This document shows positions 9,195 to 16,279 of a stretch of 35,256 bases of DNA, in pieces. The notes beneath the pieces were generated by a model. That model saw only the letters and a program-made list of their open reading frames with translations, searched no databases and had not been told where the DNA came from. The DNA comes from Bacteroidaceae bacterium (GTDB taxonomy: Bacteria > Bacteroidota > Bacteroidia > Bacteroidales > Bacteroidaceae). Position 1 is the first letter of the stretch. Every line of letters starts with the position of its first letter. The stretch covers positions 1 through 35,256 of the forward strand of contig JAFZPZ010000084.1 of the NCBI GenBank assembly GCA_017552435.1, in the 5' to 3' direction. A program made the position numbers and the translations under genes.

Positions 9195-9263
9195 CTCTTC
9201 TTGCGCTCTTTCAGATGCTCAGGCGGCAAAGCCGGAGTCCATCTTACATTGTACATCGTCCAT

Positions 9264-10745
9264 CTACAGTCTCACCTTCTTCTTGACGCCTTTTGATTCA
9301 TTTTGCAAGCGATCCAGGGCTGTGACGACATAGGTGTATTTTGTGTTTCCGCCCTGATAGGGTAGGGCTATCATCGTTTCGCGGGTGATGCACAGAATGT
9401 GAGAGGCATCGTTCAGATTCACTTTCTCACCTGGAGCAAAGCGATAAATGACATACTGATGCGCCACATCCATCTCGCTTCTGGCGTTGGGTGCTGTCCA
9501 GCAGAGAATGGGGCCGTCTTCGGTCCAGATGATAGCTGCCTTGCGGGGCTTCCCTGGTGCTTGGTTATCGATCCAGGGCATTTGGGGTTGCAGGGCTGGT
9601 GTGTTGTGATATAGTTGACGCAATGCTTCCTGATAGTTGCCCGGATTCTCGCATACAGCAGCAGCATACCATTGGCAGCTGCCGTAGATGCCTGGCAGAG
9701 AGCGCTGCAGCTGGAACTTACGGTGCATCTGGTGCTGGTTCGGTGCGGTCGGATCGGGATACTTGACTGTACGATTAACGTCTTGCCCGATGTAAAGCGG
9801 ACGCGAGCCGGCATTGTCACTCCACCAGTGGATAAGTGTTTCATAGTCAGCTGCTTTGTTGCCAATCTCCCAGTATATTTGCGGAATATTGTAATCTACC
9901 CATCCTTGGCGTACCCATTCCAGAACATCGGCATAGAGGTCGTCATAGTTTTGCAAACCGGTGGTTGCACTGCCTTTGGGGTCGGTACGCTGGTTGCGGT
10001 AGATGCCGAAAGGCGAAACGCCGAACTTCACCCAGGGTTTCACCCGACGGATCTGCTGACACATCTGTTTCACGAACATGTTGACGTTGTGCCTGCGCCA
10101 GTCAGCACGGTTCAGGTTTCCTCCGTAGGTATAGTACGAGGTATCGTCGGGGATATCAACACCCGCTACCGGGTAGGGGTAGAAGTAGTCATCCATGTGG
10201 ATTCCGTCCACATCATAGCGGCTCACGATGTCGCACACTACCTGACAGATATAGTCACGGTTCTCGGGACGTCCCGGATCGAAGAGAAACAGCCCGTCGT
10301 AGTTGAAGAAACGGTCTGGGTGACGCGAGTACTCATGATTCGCAGCCAGAGCCGTTGTGCTCTTCGTTTTGGCACGGAAGGGGTTGATCCAGGCATGCAG
10401 TTCCATCTGGCGAGCGTGGCATTGCTCGATCATCCATTGCAGAGGGTCCCAGTAGGGGTCTGGCGGTAGTCCCTGCTGACCTGTCAGGTAGCGACTCCAG
10501 GGTTCTAACAGGCTGGGGTAGAGCGCATCGCCTTCCACACGCACCTGGAAGAAGATGGCGTTGATGCCGTCTTGTTGCAGGTCGTCCAGCTGATTGATGA
10601 GCATGGACTGTATTCGGTCACGTCCGAGGTTCTGGAACTGTCCGTTAACTGCCTGTATCCAGGCTCCGCGGAATTCTCTTTTGGGATTGGCTCCCATTGC
10701 CGTCGCTGCCACGAAGAGCAGCAAAATAAGTAGTTTCTGCTTCAT
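9264..10745 (-). CDS. GHL10 (DUF187) family glycosyl hydrolase-like protein
   Basis: A 493-residue exported protein. Signal peptide at 1-18 (MKQKLLILLLFVAATAMG), then the glycosyl-hydrolase-like 10 domain from EFRGAWIQAV (24-33) through NAIFFQVR (62-69), HAWINPFR (117-124) and the acidic DGIHMDDYFYPYP (180-192), with likely catalytic residues among Asp185/Asp186. A C-terminal fibronectin III-like region covers about 395-490. The characterised E. coli relative DigH (YddW) cleaves peptidoglycan glycans stripped of stem peptides, so a role in cell-wall remodelling at division is a fair guess; other glycans are possible. It heads the leftward group GHL10-metallopeptidase-EEP. The -7 box at 10753-10760 is so close to the ATG that the mRNA would be nearly leaderless. 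Confidence 0.9.
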   Translation of the reverse strand: MKQKLLILLLFVAATAMGANPKREFRGAWIQAVNGQFQNLGRDRIQSMLINQLDDLQQDGINAIFFQVRVEGDALYPSLLEPWSRYLTGQQGLPPDPYWDPLQWMIEQCHARQMELHAWINPFRAKTKSTTALAANHEYSRHPDRFFNYDGLFLFDPGRPENRDYICQVVCDIVSRYDVDGIHMDDYFYPYPVAGVDIPDDTSYYTYGGNLNRADWRRHNVNMFVKQMCQQIRRVKPWVKFGVSPFGIYRNQRTDPKGSATTGLQNYDDLYADVLEWVRQGWVDYNIPQIYWEIGNKAADYETLIHWWSDNAGSRPLYIGQDVNRTVKYPDPTAPNQHQMHRKFQLQRSLPGIYGSCQWYAAAVCENPGNYQEALRQLYHNTPALQPQMPWIDNQAPGKPRKAAIIWTEDGPILCWTAPNARSEMDVAHQYVIYRFAPGEKVNLNDASHILCITRETMIALPYQGGNTKYTYVVTALDRLQNESKGVKKKVRL

Positions 10746-10752
10746 GATGCTG

Positions 10753-10760
10753 CAAATTTA
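10753..10760 (-). promoter_or_regulatory. -7-like element (TAAATTTG) just upstream of the GHL10 gene
   Basis: The minus strand reads TAAATTTG (continuing GCA) 7 bases before the ATG. No -33 TTTG is seen at 19-21 bases upstream. If used, transcription would begin about 0-4 bases before the start codon. Confidence 0.4.
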
Positions 10761-10810
10761 CACATATTTTAATAAATATATAGTAAGAAAAGGGAAATAT
10801 TTCGAATAAT

Positions 10811-10853
10811 TCTCTTAATTCTTAACTCTTAATTCTTAATTTTTAATTTTTAT
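10811..10853. repeat. AT-rich low-complexity junction sequence (CTTAATTCTTAACTC type)
   Basis: Iterated words CTTAATTCTTAACTCTTAAT followed by TTTTTAATTTTTA, placed between the GHL10 start and the asparaginase promoter. Similar word runs occur at several other gene junctions in this window (12943, 13838, 18711, 20153, 23342, 23395, 24831). Confidence 0.6.
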
Positions 10854-10855
10854 TG

Positions 10856-10863
10856 TACCTTTG
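10856..10863 (+). promoter_or_regulatory. -7 promoter element for asparaginase gene
   Basis: TACCTTTG continuing GCA, the most typical Bacteroidetes -7 box. The sequence 19 bases upstream is AT-rich without a clear TTTG. The expected start site is about 50 bases before ATG 10923. Confidence 0.6.
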
Positions 10864-10922
10864 CACGGTTTTTACGAAACGATTTTTGAATTTAATAATT
10901 TTGAATTTTGAATTTGAATAAG

Positions 10923-11954
10923 ATGCATAGCCCCAGCGTTCTCCTTATTTATACAGGCGGAACCATTGGCATGAGGGAGAATCCCGAAACAGGGGCACTG
11001 GAGAACTTCAACTTCGACCTGATTCTCGACGAGGTCCCAGAACTGAAGCGATTTGACTACCGGATACACGCCTGCACTTTCGATCCTCCTATCGATTCCA
11101 GCGATATGGGATTGGAACATTGGGCCCGTCTGGTCCGGATTATCGCAGACACCTACAACCGCTTCGACGGCTTTGTCATTCTGCATGGCACGGACACGAT
11201 GGCCTATACCGCTTCTGCCCTCAGCTTTATGCTCGAGAATCTGGGTAAACCCGTGATACTGACGGGTTCGCAACTGCCTATTGGTAAGCTCCGCACAGAC
11301 GGGAAGGAGAACCTCATAACAGCCATCGAGATAGCAGCAGCCCGGCATGAAGACGGCACCCCCATTGTGCCCGAAGTGTGCATCTATTTCAAAGAGAAAC
11401 TGATGCGAGGGAACAGGACGACAAAGATCAATGCCGAGCAGTTCAATGCCTTCCGTTCGTTTAATTATCCTGATCTGGCTACGGTGGGAATGTATATCAA
11501 TTTCAACGAGGCCGCCATTCGAAAACCTGACCCGAACAAGCCCTTCAAGCCCCACTATCTCGTGGCTCCGGATGTTGTGGTCCTGACGCTCTTCCCGGGC
11601 ATTCAGCAGAGCCTGGTACATTCTGTGCTGAACATACCGGGCCTGAAGGCTGTCGTGTTAAGGACTTTCGGCGCTGGCAACGCTCCTCAGGTTCAATGGT
11701 TCCAGGACGAGCTCAGGGATGCCAACGAAAGAGGGCTCCTCATGGTCAACATCACCCAGTGCCAATCGGGTTGCGTCCACATGGGGCTCTACGAGACCAG
11801 CCTGCCTCTCATCCAGGCCGGCGTAGTGAGCGGTTATGACAGCACCCCCGAATGCGCCATCACCAAGCTGATGTTCCTCCTCGGCCACAAACTGCCAAAA
11901 GAGAAGATCCAGGAAATGATGAACAGCAACCTTTGCGGCGAAATTACCAAATAA
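10923..11954 (+). CDS. ansA: Type I (cytoplasmic-type) L-asparaginase
   Basis: I start at ATG 10923 (343 residues); a TTG at 10908 lies in AT-rich repeat sequence and would add only five residues. The amidohydrolase signatures are TGGTIGM at 11-17 (nucleophilic Thr11) and HGTDTMAYTASA at 88-99 (Thr90-Asp91), with TGSQLPI and KINAEQFNAF following, as in AnsA-type enzymes. It hydrolyses asparagine to aspartate and ammonia. There is no signal peptide, so it should be cytoplasmic. It is transcribed alone from the -7 box at 10856 and ends 80 bases from the oppositely oriented EamA gene. Confidence 0.95.
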   Translation: MHSPSVLLIYTGGTIGMRENPETGALENFNFDLILDEVPELKRFDYRIHACTFDPPIDSSDMGLEHWARLVRIIADTYNRFDGFVILHGTDTMAYTASALSFMLENLGKPVILTGSQLPIGKLRTDGKENLITAIEIAAARHEDGTPIVPEVCIYFKEKLMRGNRTTKINAEQFNAFRSFNYPDLATVGMYINFNEAAIRKPDPNKPFKPHYLVAPDVVVLTLFPGIQQSLVHSVLNIPGLKAVVLRTFGAGNAPQVQWFQDELRDANERGLLMVNITQCQSGCVHMGLYETSLPLIQAGVVSGYDSTPECAITKLMFLLGHKLPKEKIQEMMNSNLCGEITK

Positions 11955-12034
11955 GGAGAGTATAGAAAAAGGTTAATTTATTGAGTCAAAACAGAAAAGT
12001 TTCTTATTCTCTTATTTTTTTAATTTCTAATTTT

Positions 12035-12904
12035 CTACTGTCCCAGCCATAGGAGGAACATACTGAGCAGGACAAGGGCAAGGTCGATGGCTTTGCTCCG
12101 CAGGTTCTTTTCGTGAAAGAGCAAGGCGCCAAGCATGAAGCTGACCAGGACACTACTCCTGCGCACCATACTTACGACACTTATCAAGGCACCATCTAGC
12201 GAGAGGCTGTAGAAATATACGTAGTCGGCTACACTTAGGAAAACACTTATCAGCAAGATGCTCCAGCGCCACTTGAAAGGTGTTCCATCTTTGCGTTTGG
12301 GCCACCATAGCAATAGCAGCATCGCTCCCATCATAACGGTCTGGTAGAAGTTGTACCAGCATTGTACCGTCAGTCGTGGCAGACCCAAGCCGCCGTCTGT
12401 TGCCATCAGATACTTGTCGTAGAGACCGCTGATGGCACCGAGTATGGCTGCACCCACAGTACACAGAATCCACCTGTTGTGACTGAAGTCTATACCTTCT
12501 TTCTTTCCGCTGCGGCTGAGCAGGAAGAAGCTGAGGATAGCCAGCAAGACACCCAGCCATTGCAAGAGGTTTAGCCTTTCGCCGAAGATGATGAGTGCAC
12601 CTACCAGCACCATAACAGGGCGGGTAGCGTTGATGGGGCCGACAATCGTGATGGGCAAGTGCTTGATGCCTATATACCCGAGTAGCCAACTGCTCAGCAC
12701 GATGCACGACTTGAGTAGGATGTATCGTTGTACTTCCCATCCGCCAAAGGGTGTCTGCAATGCTAGAGGCAGAAAGATGAGGGAGCAGAAGAGCGTATTG
12801 AGGAAGAGGATGGGGATGACGGCATTATCGCGCAAAGAGTGTTTCTTGCAGACATCATAGAAGCCGAGCAGGGCCGCACTAAGAAAGGCAAAGGCTAACC
12901 ACAT
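12035..12904 (-). CDS. EamA/DMT-family transporter
   Basis: A 289-residue, highly hydrophobic protein with about ten predicted membrane helices in two five-helix halves, the architecture of the drug/metabolite transporter superfamily. Diagnostic patches are PITIVGPINATRPVMVLVGALIIFGERL at the end of the first half and SLDGALISVVSMVRRSSVLVSFMLGALLFHEK at the end of the second. Substrate unknown; relatives export metabolites or amino acids. It is the last gene of the endonuclease-truA-eamA leftward group, starting 69 bases after the truA stop across an AT-rich repeat tract. Confidence 0.9.
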   Translation of the reverse strand: MWLAFAFLSAALLGFYDVCKKHSLRDNAVIPILFLNTLFCSLIFLPLALQTPFGGWEVQRYILLKSCIVLSSWLLGYIGIKHLPITIVGPINATRPVMVLVGALIIFGERLNLLQWLGVLLAILSFFLLSRSGKKEGIDFSHNRWILCTVGAAILGAISGLYDKYLMATDGGLGLPRLTVQCWYNFYQTVMMGAMLLLLWWPKRKDGTPFKWRWSILLISVFLSVADYVYFYSLSLDGALISVVSMVRRSSVLVSFMLGALLFHEKNLRSKAIDLALVLLSMFLLWLGQ

Positions 12905-12942
12905 TTAATCATTTAACCATTTACTATTAGACGCTTTATCTC

Positions 12943-12981
12943 TATTAATTTTTCCCTTTTAATTTTTTATTTTTCATTTTT
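12943..12981. repeat. AT-rich low-complexity junction sequence (TTAATTTTTCCCTTTTAATT type)
   Basis: Runs of TTAATTTTT, TTTTAATTTTTTA and TTTTTCATTTTT fill the spacer between truA and the EamA gene and abut the palindromic element at 12982. The truA stop codon (12974-12976) lies within it. Confidence 0.6.
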
Positions 12982-13810
12982 CCCCCTTAAGGGGGCGACT
13001 GGGGTCCTTAGAGTAGCCACTGAATGTGGCTACGGCCCCACAAAGGGGAGCGACTACCCAGTCGCGACGGAGGATAGGGGGTCCATATTTGATGTCAACC
13101 AGAAAGAGCCCTTTTCCGGGGACGCTTTCACCGGCACTACAACGGTCTTTCGCCTCGATGATTTGGCGAACCTCCTCTATGCTTATCCTTCCCCGACCTA
13201 CCTCAACGAGCGTCCCGACAATAGCTCGAACCATATTTCTGAGGAAACGGTTGGCTGTGATGGTGAAGCGCCACTTGCCAGGTTCCACCTCGTCCCAATG
13301 TGCTTCCTTGATGTCGCAAAGGTTTGTCTTCGTGTCGGTGTTAACCTTCGAGAAGCTTGTGAAGTCCTTGTATTCGAGCAAAACCTGCGCAGCTTCATTC
13401 ATCTTCTCAAAATCGAGCTTAAAGGGCACCTGCCAACTATAGGCATAGAGGAACGGGTCTTTATGGGTGTGGATGAAGTAATGGTATGTGCGCGAAGTGG
13501 CGGAGAAGCGTGCATGCATATCGTCGGCCACCTGCCGGACTTCCTGCACAGCAATGTCGGGAGGTAAGAGACGGTTGAGCTTGTAAGAGACCCCCTCTAA
13601 CTCCCCCAAGGGGGAGAAGTCAAAATGCGCCACCATCATTCGGGCATGCACCCCTGTGTCTGTCCGGCCTGCCCCGACTACTTCAATAGGCTGTCGGAGT
13701 AGGGTAGAGAGTGCCTCCTGCAATCGCTGCTGTATGCTGTCGCCGTTTGGCTGGATCTGCCAGCCGTGGTAGCGGGTACCGTCGTAGGATAGTGTGATGA
13801 AGAATCTCAT
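12974..13810 (-). CDS. truA: tRNA pseudouridine synthase A with repeat-encoded C-terminal tail
   Basis: A 278-residue TruA, which converts U38-U40 to pseudouridine in tRNA anticodon arms. The catalytic motif GRTDTGVHA (49-57, nucleophile Asp51) and the conserved HARFSATSRTYHY and NRFLRNMVRAIVGTLVEVGRG segments are intact. The core ends near Tyr242 (GLFLVDIKY). The remaining 36 residues are encoded by a GC-rich palindromic element (12982-13084) and end inside its CCCCCTTAAGGGGG palindrome. A second palindrome (13590-13618) encodes residues about 65-74 (SPLGELEGV), a variable surface region. Both are in frame, so the enzyme is probably functional. It follows the endonuclease gene by 34 bases, a spacer that holds another C5/G5 palindrome. 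Confidence 0.95.
   Translation of the reverse strand: MRFFITLSYDGTRYHGWQIQPNGDSIQQRLQEALSTLLRQPIEVVGAGRTDTGVHARMMVAHFDFSPLGELEGVSYKLNRLLPPDIAVQEVRQVADDMHARFSATSRTYHYFIHTHKDPFLYAYSWQVPFKLDFEKMNEAAQVLLEYKDFTSFSKVNTDTKTNLCDIKEAHWDEVEPGKWRFTITANRFLRNMVRAIVGTLVEVGRGRISIEEVRQIIEAKDRCSAGESVPGKGLFLVDIKYGPPILRRDWVVAPLCGAVATFSGYSKDPSRPLKGEK
12982..13084. repeat. GC-rich palindromic (REP-like) element forming the 3' end of truA
   Basis: A multi-hairpin element. It contains the perfect palindrome CCCCCTTAAGGGGG (12982-12995), an outer inverted pair GCGACTGGG (12995-13003) / CCCAGTCGC (13057-13065), an inner hairpin GTAGCCAC-TGAAT-GTGGCTAC (13013-13033), CCCC-ACAAA-GGGG inside 13036-13048, and GGGGTCC twice (13001-13007, 13078-13084). 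It replaces the usual TruA C-terminus. This resembles dispersed palindromic repeats of Prevotella genomes; copy number needs a genome search. Confidence 0.7.
13590..13618. repeat. GC-rich palindromic repeat inside truA
   Basis: ACCCCCTCTAA followed by the inverted repeat CTCCCCC-AA-GGGGGAG (13601-13616). It is read in frame within truA. The sequence style matches the element at 12982 and the spacer palindrome at 13816. Confidence 0.6.
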
Positions 13811-13815
13811 AGTAA

Positions 13816-13830
13816 CCCCCTTTTTGGGGG
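13816..13830. repeat. C5-T5-G5 palindrome between endonuclease I and truA genes
   Basis: CCCCC-TTTTT-GGGGG, 6 bases upstream of the truA start on the minus strand. It could be a fragment of the same palindrome family; without a following T-run in the direction of transcription it is not a normal terminator. Confidence 0.5.
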
Positions 13831-13837
13831 AATTTGA

Positions 13838-13863
13838 TTAGAGATTAAGGATTAGTGATTGAG
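13838..13863. repeat. AT-rich word TTAGAGATTAAGGATTAG, copy near endonuclease I stop
   Basis: TTAGAGATTAAGGATTAGTG nearly repeats TTAGAGATTAAGAATTAGGG at 23343. Here it encodes, on the minus strand, the last residues (ITNP) and stop codon of endonuclease I. Confidence 0.55.
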
Positions 13864-15365
13864 GTTTTCTTGCCTTGCTTGATATATATACCCTTTGGTA
13901 ATTGGCCATTGCCCATTTTACGGCCGGAAAGGTCGTAGATGGCTTCCTCATTTTTCATTTTTAATTTTTCATTTTCAATTTCTCCGATGCCATCCGGAAC
14001 CGTGTAGGCTGTCACCTTTACATTCCTTACTTCCCAGCAATAGGCGGCCTGGCTGTTGCTCTGGAAGCGGAAGGCCAGCGTGACTTTCTTTCCGCTGTAT
14101 CCATTGAGGCTGATTTCGCCGGAGTTGACGAAGCTGGTGAAGTTGCTGCTCGATGGAAGTGGCGGGAAGGCAGCATCCAGCATGTCCCAGCTTGCATCTT
14201 CCGGAACGCCGTCATAGTCCTCGCTGACGAGAACCTGGAAATAGGTGTCCTTCACCGCTTCTGTCTTGTTGTAGCCCGTAGCATGCTCGAAGGTGAGAGT
14301 GGCTGTCAGAGAGCACGTCAGGTCGATATCCACCATCAGGTATTCGTCTGCTTCCTTGTTCGGCAGATTAAAGGCAGTGGCTTTGGCTCCATATTTCGAA
14401 TCGCTTGTCCAGGCCTCTCCATCGCATCCCTCGTAGGTTCGGACGAAGAAGGGACTGAAGCCTGTCGTCAGAGGACAGTCAACCAGCGTGGCCAATTCTG
14501 GTGTCTCATCGCCGCCTTGACCTCCGCCTCCACCGGAAGACGAACCGTCGGTGCTGAAGGCATAGTCGATGCTGTCACCCCAGATGTATTCGGCCAGATA
14601 GGGGAAATCGATGAAGGGGTTGCGGTTGCCCTGTTCAGCGTAAACACGTTCGTTGCGGGTAATCTCCCATTCGCATACAGGGTCGTTCTTGGCCCATTGC
14701 AACAGTGTCGGCAGGATGTCTGCCTTCAGTGTCGGATAGTCTTCGCGCCTGAACGAGACATTCACATCGGTAAGCTCCTTCCAATTGACATCTGGGTAGC
14801 AAGTTGCCACATAGAAGAAGATTCGCGCGAAGTCCCCTTTGTACTCATTGCAAGGCTCGAACACCATCTTGCCGTTCTTGTCTTTTCCTGTCTTCATACA
14901 CGGGTTGGAATATGACACCTTGCCTGTCACCACCCCAAGTGGATAGTTGCTCTTCGCGCTGTTGGCATTCGATTCCGACGGGATGACCTGGAAGAGGTCA
15001 CACCCCACAGGTATGTCTGTGCCCTTTCCCCACCAACTCTGGGGGGCCACATGTTCCTTGTTCATGCCGCTCACAGCCGAACCGTCTCCTGTGAAGTAGA
15101 ACACCTTGTCGCTGTAATAGTCCATCACCTGGTGCTGTCCTTCTGCATTTGTTTTGTCCAGGTAATCTACTTTCTCGTAGTACACCCAAAGGCTACTGTA
15201 GTATATCTTCGTGTGGGGAGCAATAGCATCGTGCATCGCGGCTTTCAGGTCAGCCTTCTTTTTGCCGTTCGCAGCATCGTAGTATCCCTCTGGAATACCC
15301 GCCAAGGCCATGCCAGGAAGCAGCATCAGAAGGCTCAGAATGAGTGGAAAAAAATGTCGTTTCAT
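13845..15365 (-). CDS. Secreted endonuclease I family nuclease with C-terminal tail domain
   Basis: Start ATG 15365 gives 506 residues with a signal peptide (MKRHFFPLILSLLMLLPGMALA). An endonuclease I domain follows (about 25-270) with the hallmark NKEHVAPQSWW, where the His-containing motif binds the active-site metal, and VIPSESNANSAKSNYPLG. A Gly-rich linker (SSSGGGGGQGGDE) leads to a beta-sandwich domain (about 295-450) and a tail of the 'IYDLSGRKM...LPKGIYIKQGKK' type seen in several neighbours. It should degrade extracellular DNA or RNA. Upstream in-frame ATGs lie before the promoter (15410-15440) and are rejected. The linker before the tail (ENEKLKMKNEE) is encoded by AT-rich repeat words at 13949-13983. 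Confidence 0.92.
   Translation of the reverse strand: MKRHFFPLILSLLMLLPGMALAGIPEGYYDAANGKKKADLKAAMHDAIAPHTKIYYSSLWVYYEKVDYLDKTNAEGQHQVMDYYSDKVFYFTGDGSAVSGMNKEHVAPQSWWGKGTDIPVGCDLFQVIPSESNANSAKSNYPLGVVTGKVSYSNPCMKTGKDKNGKMVFEPCNEYKGDFARIFFYVATCYPDVNWKELTDVNVSFRREDYPTLKADILPTLLQWAKNDPVCEWEITRNERVYAEQGNRNPFIDFPYLAEYIWGDSIDYAFSTDGSSSGGGGGQGGDETPELATLVDCPLTTGFSPFFVRTYEGCDGEAWTSDSKYGAKATAFNLPNKEADEYLMVDIDLTCSLTATLTFEHATGYNKTEAVKDTYFQVLVSEDYDGVPEDASWDMLDAAFPPLPSSSNFTSFVNSGEISLNGYSGKKVTLAFRFQSNSQAAYCWEVRNVKVTAYTVPDGIGEIENEKLKMKNEEAIYDLSGRKMGNGQLPKGIYIKQGKKTSITNP
13949..13983. repeat. AT-rich words inside the endonuclease I gene
   Basis: The plus strand reads repeated TTTTTCATTTTTAA and TTTTTCATTTTCAATT units. 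On the minus strand this gives the lysine/glutamate/asparagine linker ENEKLKMKNEE just before the C-terminal tail. Confidence 0.55.
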
Positions 15366-15409
15366 CGCTTTTTTGTGTGATTTCGTCCTCAGAATCGTTA
15401 TATCGTTTG

Positions 15410-15440
15410 CAAAGGTACGAATAAGCGAAGACAATACAAA
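15410..15440 (-). promoter_or_regulatory. Bacteroidetes promoter for endonuclease I-truA-eamA group
   Basis: Minus strand: TTTG at 15440-15437, 19 bases, TACCTTTG at 15417-15410, continuing CA. Start site expected near 15404, about 40 bases before ATG 15365. Confidence 0.8.
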
Positions 15441-15530
15441 ACAAATACGATTATTTTTATTGTAGAGCGAAAGTACCTGCCCTTTTTGAAAATAACCTGC
15501 GGCTGCAGCTCGTGTATATGTATATGTTTT

Positions 15531-15557
15531 GGGCGGTTACGGATTACGGTTACGCCC
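15531..15557. repeat. GGTTACG tandem motif flanked by GGGCG/CGCCC
   Basis: GGGCG, then GTTACG-GATTACG-GTTA, then CGCCC: three near-copies of GTTACG enclosed by a 5-bp inverted repeat, in the gene-poor stretch upstream of the endonuclease I promoter. Function unknown; it looks like a small dispersed repeat. Confidence 0.5.
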
Positions 15558-15590
15558 TAGAAATACATACAAAAAATCCTAATGGATTTA

Positions 15591-15872
15591 TCAAAAGAAT
15601 TCATCCGGAATACAGCTGATGTATTGGATGTTGCTAACATCTACTGCACTTTCGTCTATGGTGTAGCGTGAACGAATCCAAGCTACATCTTCTATAAAAA
15701 ACTGCCAATGTTCCCATTCCATCCATAGATCAAACAACTCTTCTTCATCTTCGGGCACTTCATTATAATTGTCTGACTTTTCGATAAACTCTTGTGGTTT
15801 AAACAGTCCACTCTCCAAGTCTTTCTTGAAATTTTGGCGCTGTTCTTCTTCATCGAGTTCTAAATTGTAGCT
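15591..15872 (-). pseudogene. 5'-truncated remnant of an acidic hypothetical gene
   Basis: From the in-frame TGA at 15873-15875 the minus strand is open for 93 codons to a stop at 15591. The peptide is protein-like and acidic, with aromatic clusters (PEDEEELFDLWMEWEHWQFFIEDVAWIRSRY). There is no ATG; TTG at 15818 would give 75 residues. No promoter is seen, and the upstream end meets a fragment of a different gene on the opposite strand at 15864-15974. I read it as the 3' part of a gene cut by a rearrangement. It could still be a live small gene starting at TTG. I do not recognise the family. Confidence 0.5.
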
Positions 15873-15974
15873 TCAGAAGAAAGCACGGAAGTTTACGACC
15901 TGCAGGACCGCAGGCTGGCTGACAAACCTGTCAGGGGGATATATATCGAGGACGGGAAGAAGAAAGTGAAGTAA
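15864..15974 (+). pseudogene. Orphan 3' end of a gene encoding a C-terminal 'GIYI..GKK' tail
   Basis: After an in-frame TAA at 15861, the plus strand reads ...STEVYDLQDRRLADKPVRG, then IYIEDGKKKVK and TAA at 15972. This is the same C-terminal tail motif as in the endonuclease I, GH27 and BspA proteins of this window. No start or upstream domain exists, so this is the leftover 3' end of a deleted secreted-protein gene. Confidence 0.65.
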
Positions 15975-16091
15975 ATAAAAAAAAACATCTTTCCCGCAAG
16001 GCACTATCTTTTAGAGCTTTGCAGGTTTTCTTTGGCTGGCTGAAACGTAAATTTTTTCGGAGCGGGAACTTCGTACCGGTGCGTCCTGGAC

Positions 16092-16101
16092 GGGGGGGGG
16101 G
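16092..16101. repeat. G10 homopolymer tract
   Basis: Ten consecutive G in a non-coding stretch, 53 bases before the -33 box of the first yqeY promoter. Such tracts can be length-variable; the position does not place it between promoter boxes. Confidence 0.8.
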
Positions 16102-16154
16102 AATTTCCCTTAGAATGAGTCTAAATAAGGGAAATAAAAAATTTGTTAAATCAT

Positions 16155-16185
16155 TTTGAGGTTAGCCATTTTCTTTGTAATTTTG
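16155..16185 (+). promoter_or_regulatory. Bacteroidetes promoter, distal of two before yqeY
   Basis: TTTG at 16155-16158, 19 bases, TAATTTTG at 16178-16185 continuing CA. Start site near 16192, giving an ~88-base leader that contains the inverted repeat CATGAA-T-TTCATG (16200-16212). Confidence 0.7.
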
Positions 16186-16216
16186 CAACCGCTTTGCCTC
16201 ATGAATTTCATGGCTG

Positions 16217-16250
16217 TTTGCAGGCAGAGGGTAAAAAAATTGTATCTTTG
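16217..16250 (+). promoter_or_regulatory. Bacteroidetes promoter, proximal of two before yqeY
   Basis: TATCTTTG at 16243-16250 continuing CA, with TTTG at 16217-16220 at a slightly long spacing of 22 bases. Start site about 25 bases before ATG 16280. Confidence 0.6.
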
Positions 16251-16279
16251 CATCAATTAAGCGAATAAATATAAATATT

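Noticed and set aside
9615-10469. Plus-strand open frame of 284 codons within the GHL10 gene
   Set aside because: It is fully antisense to a gene with clear domain signatures and signal peptide; its peptide has no recognisable family and is explained by codon bias on the other strand.
16196-16260. Short leader peptide frame MNFMAVCRQ... before yqeY
   Set aside because: It runs through the proximal promoter, has no coding signature and no regulatory codons such as a run of one amino acid.
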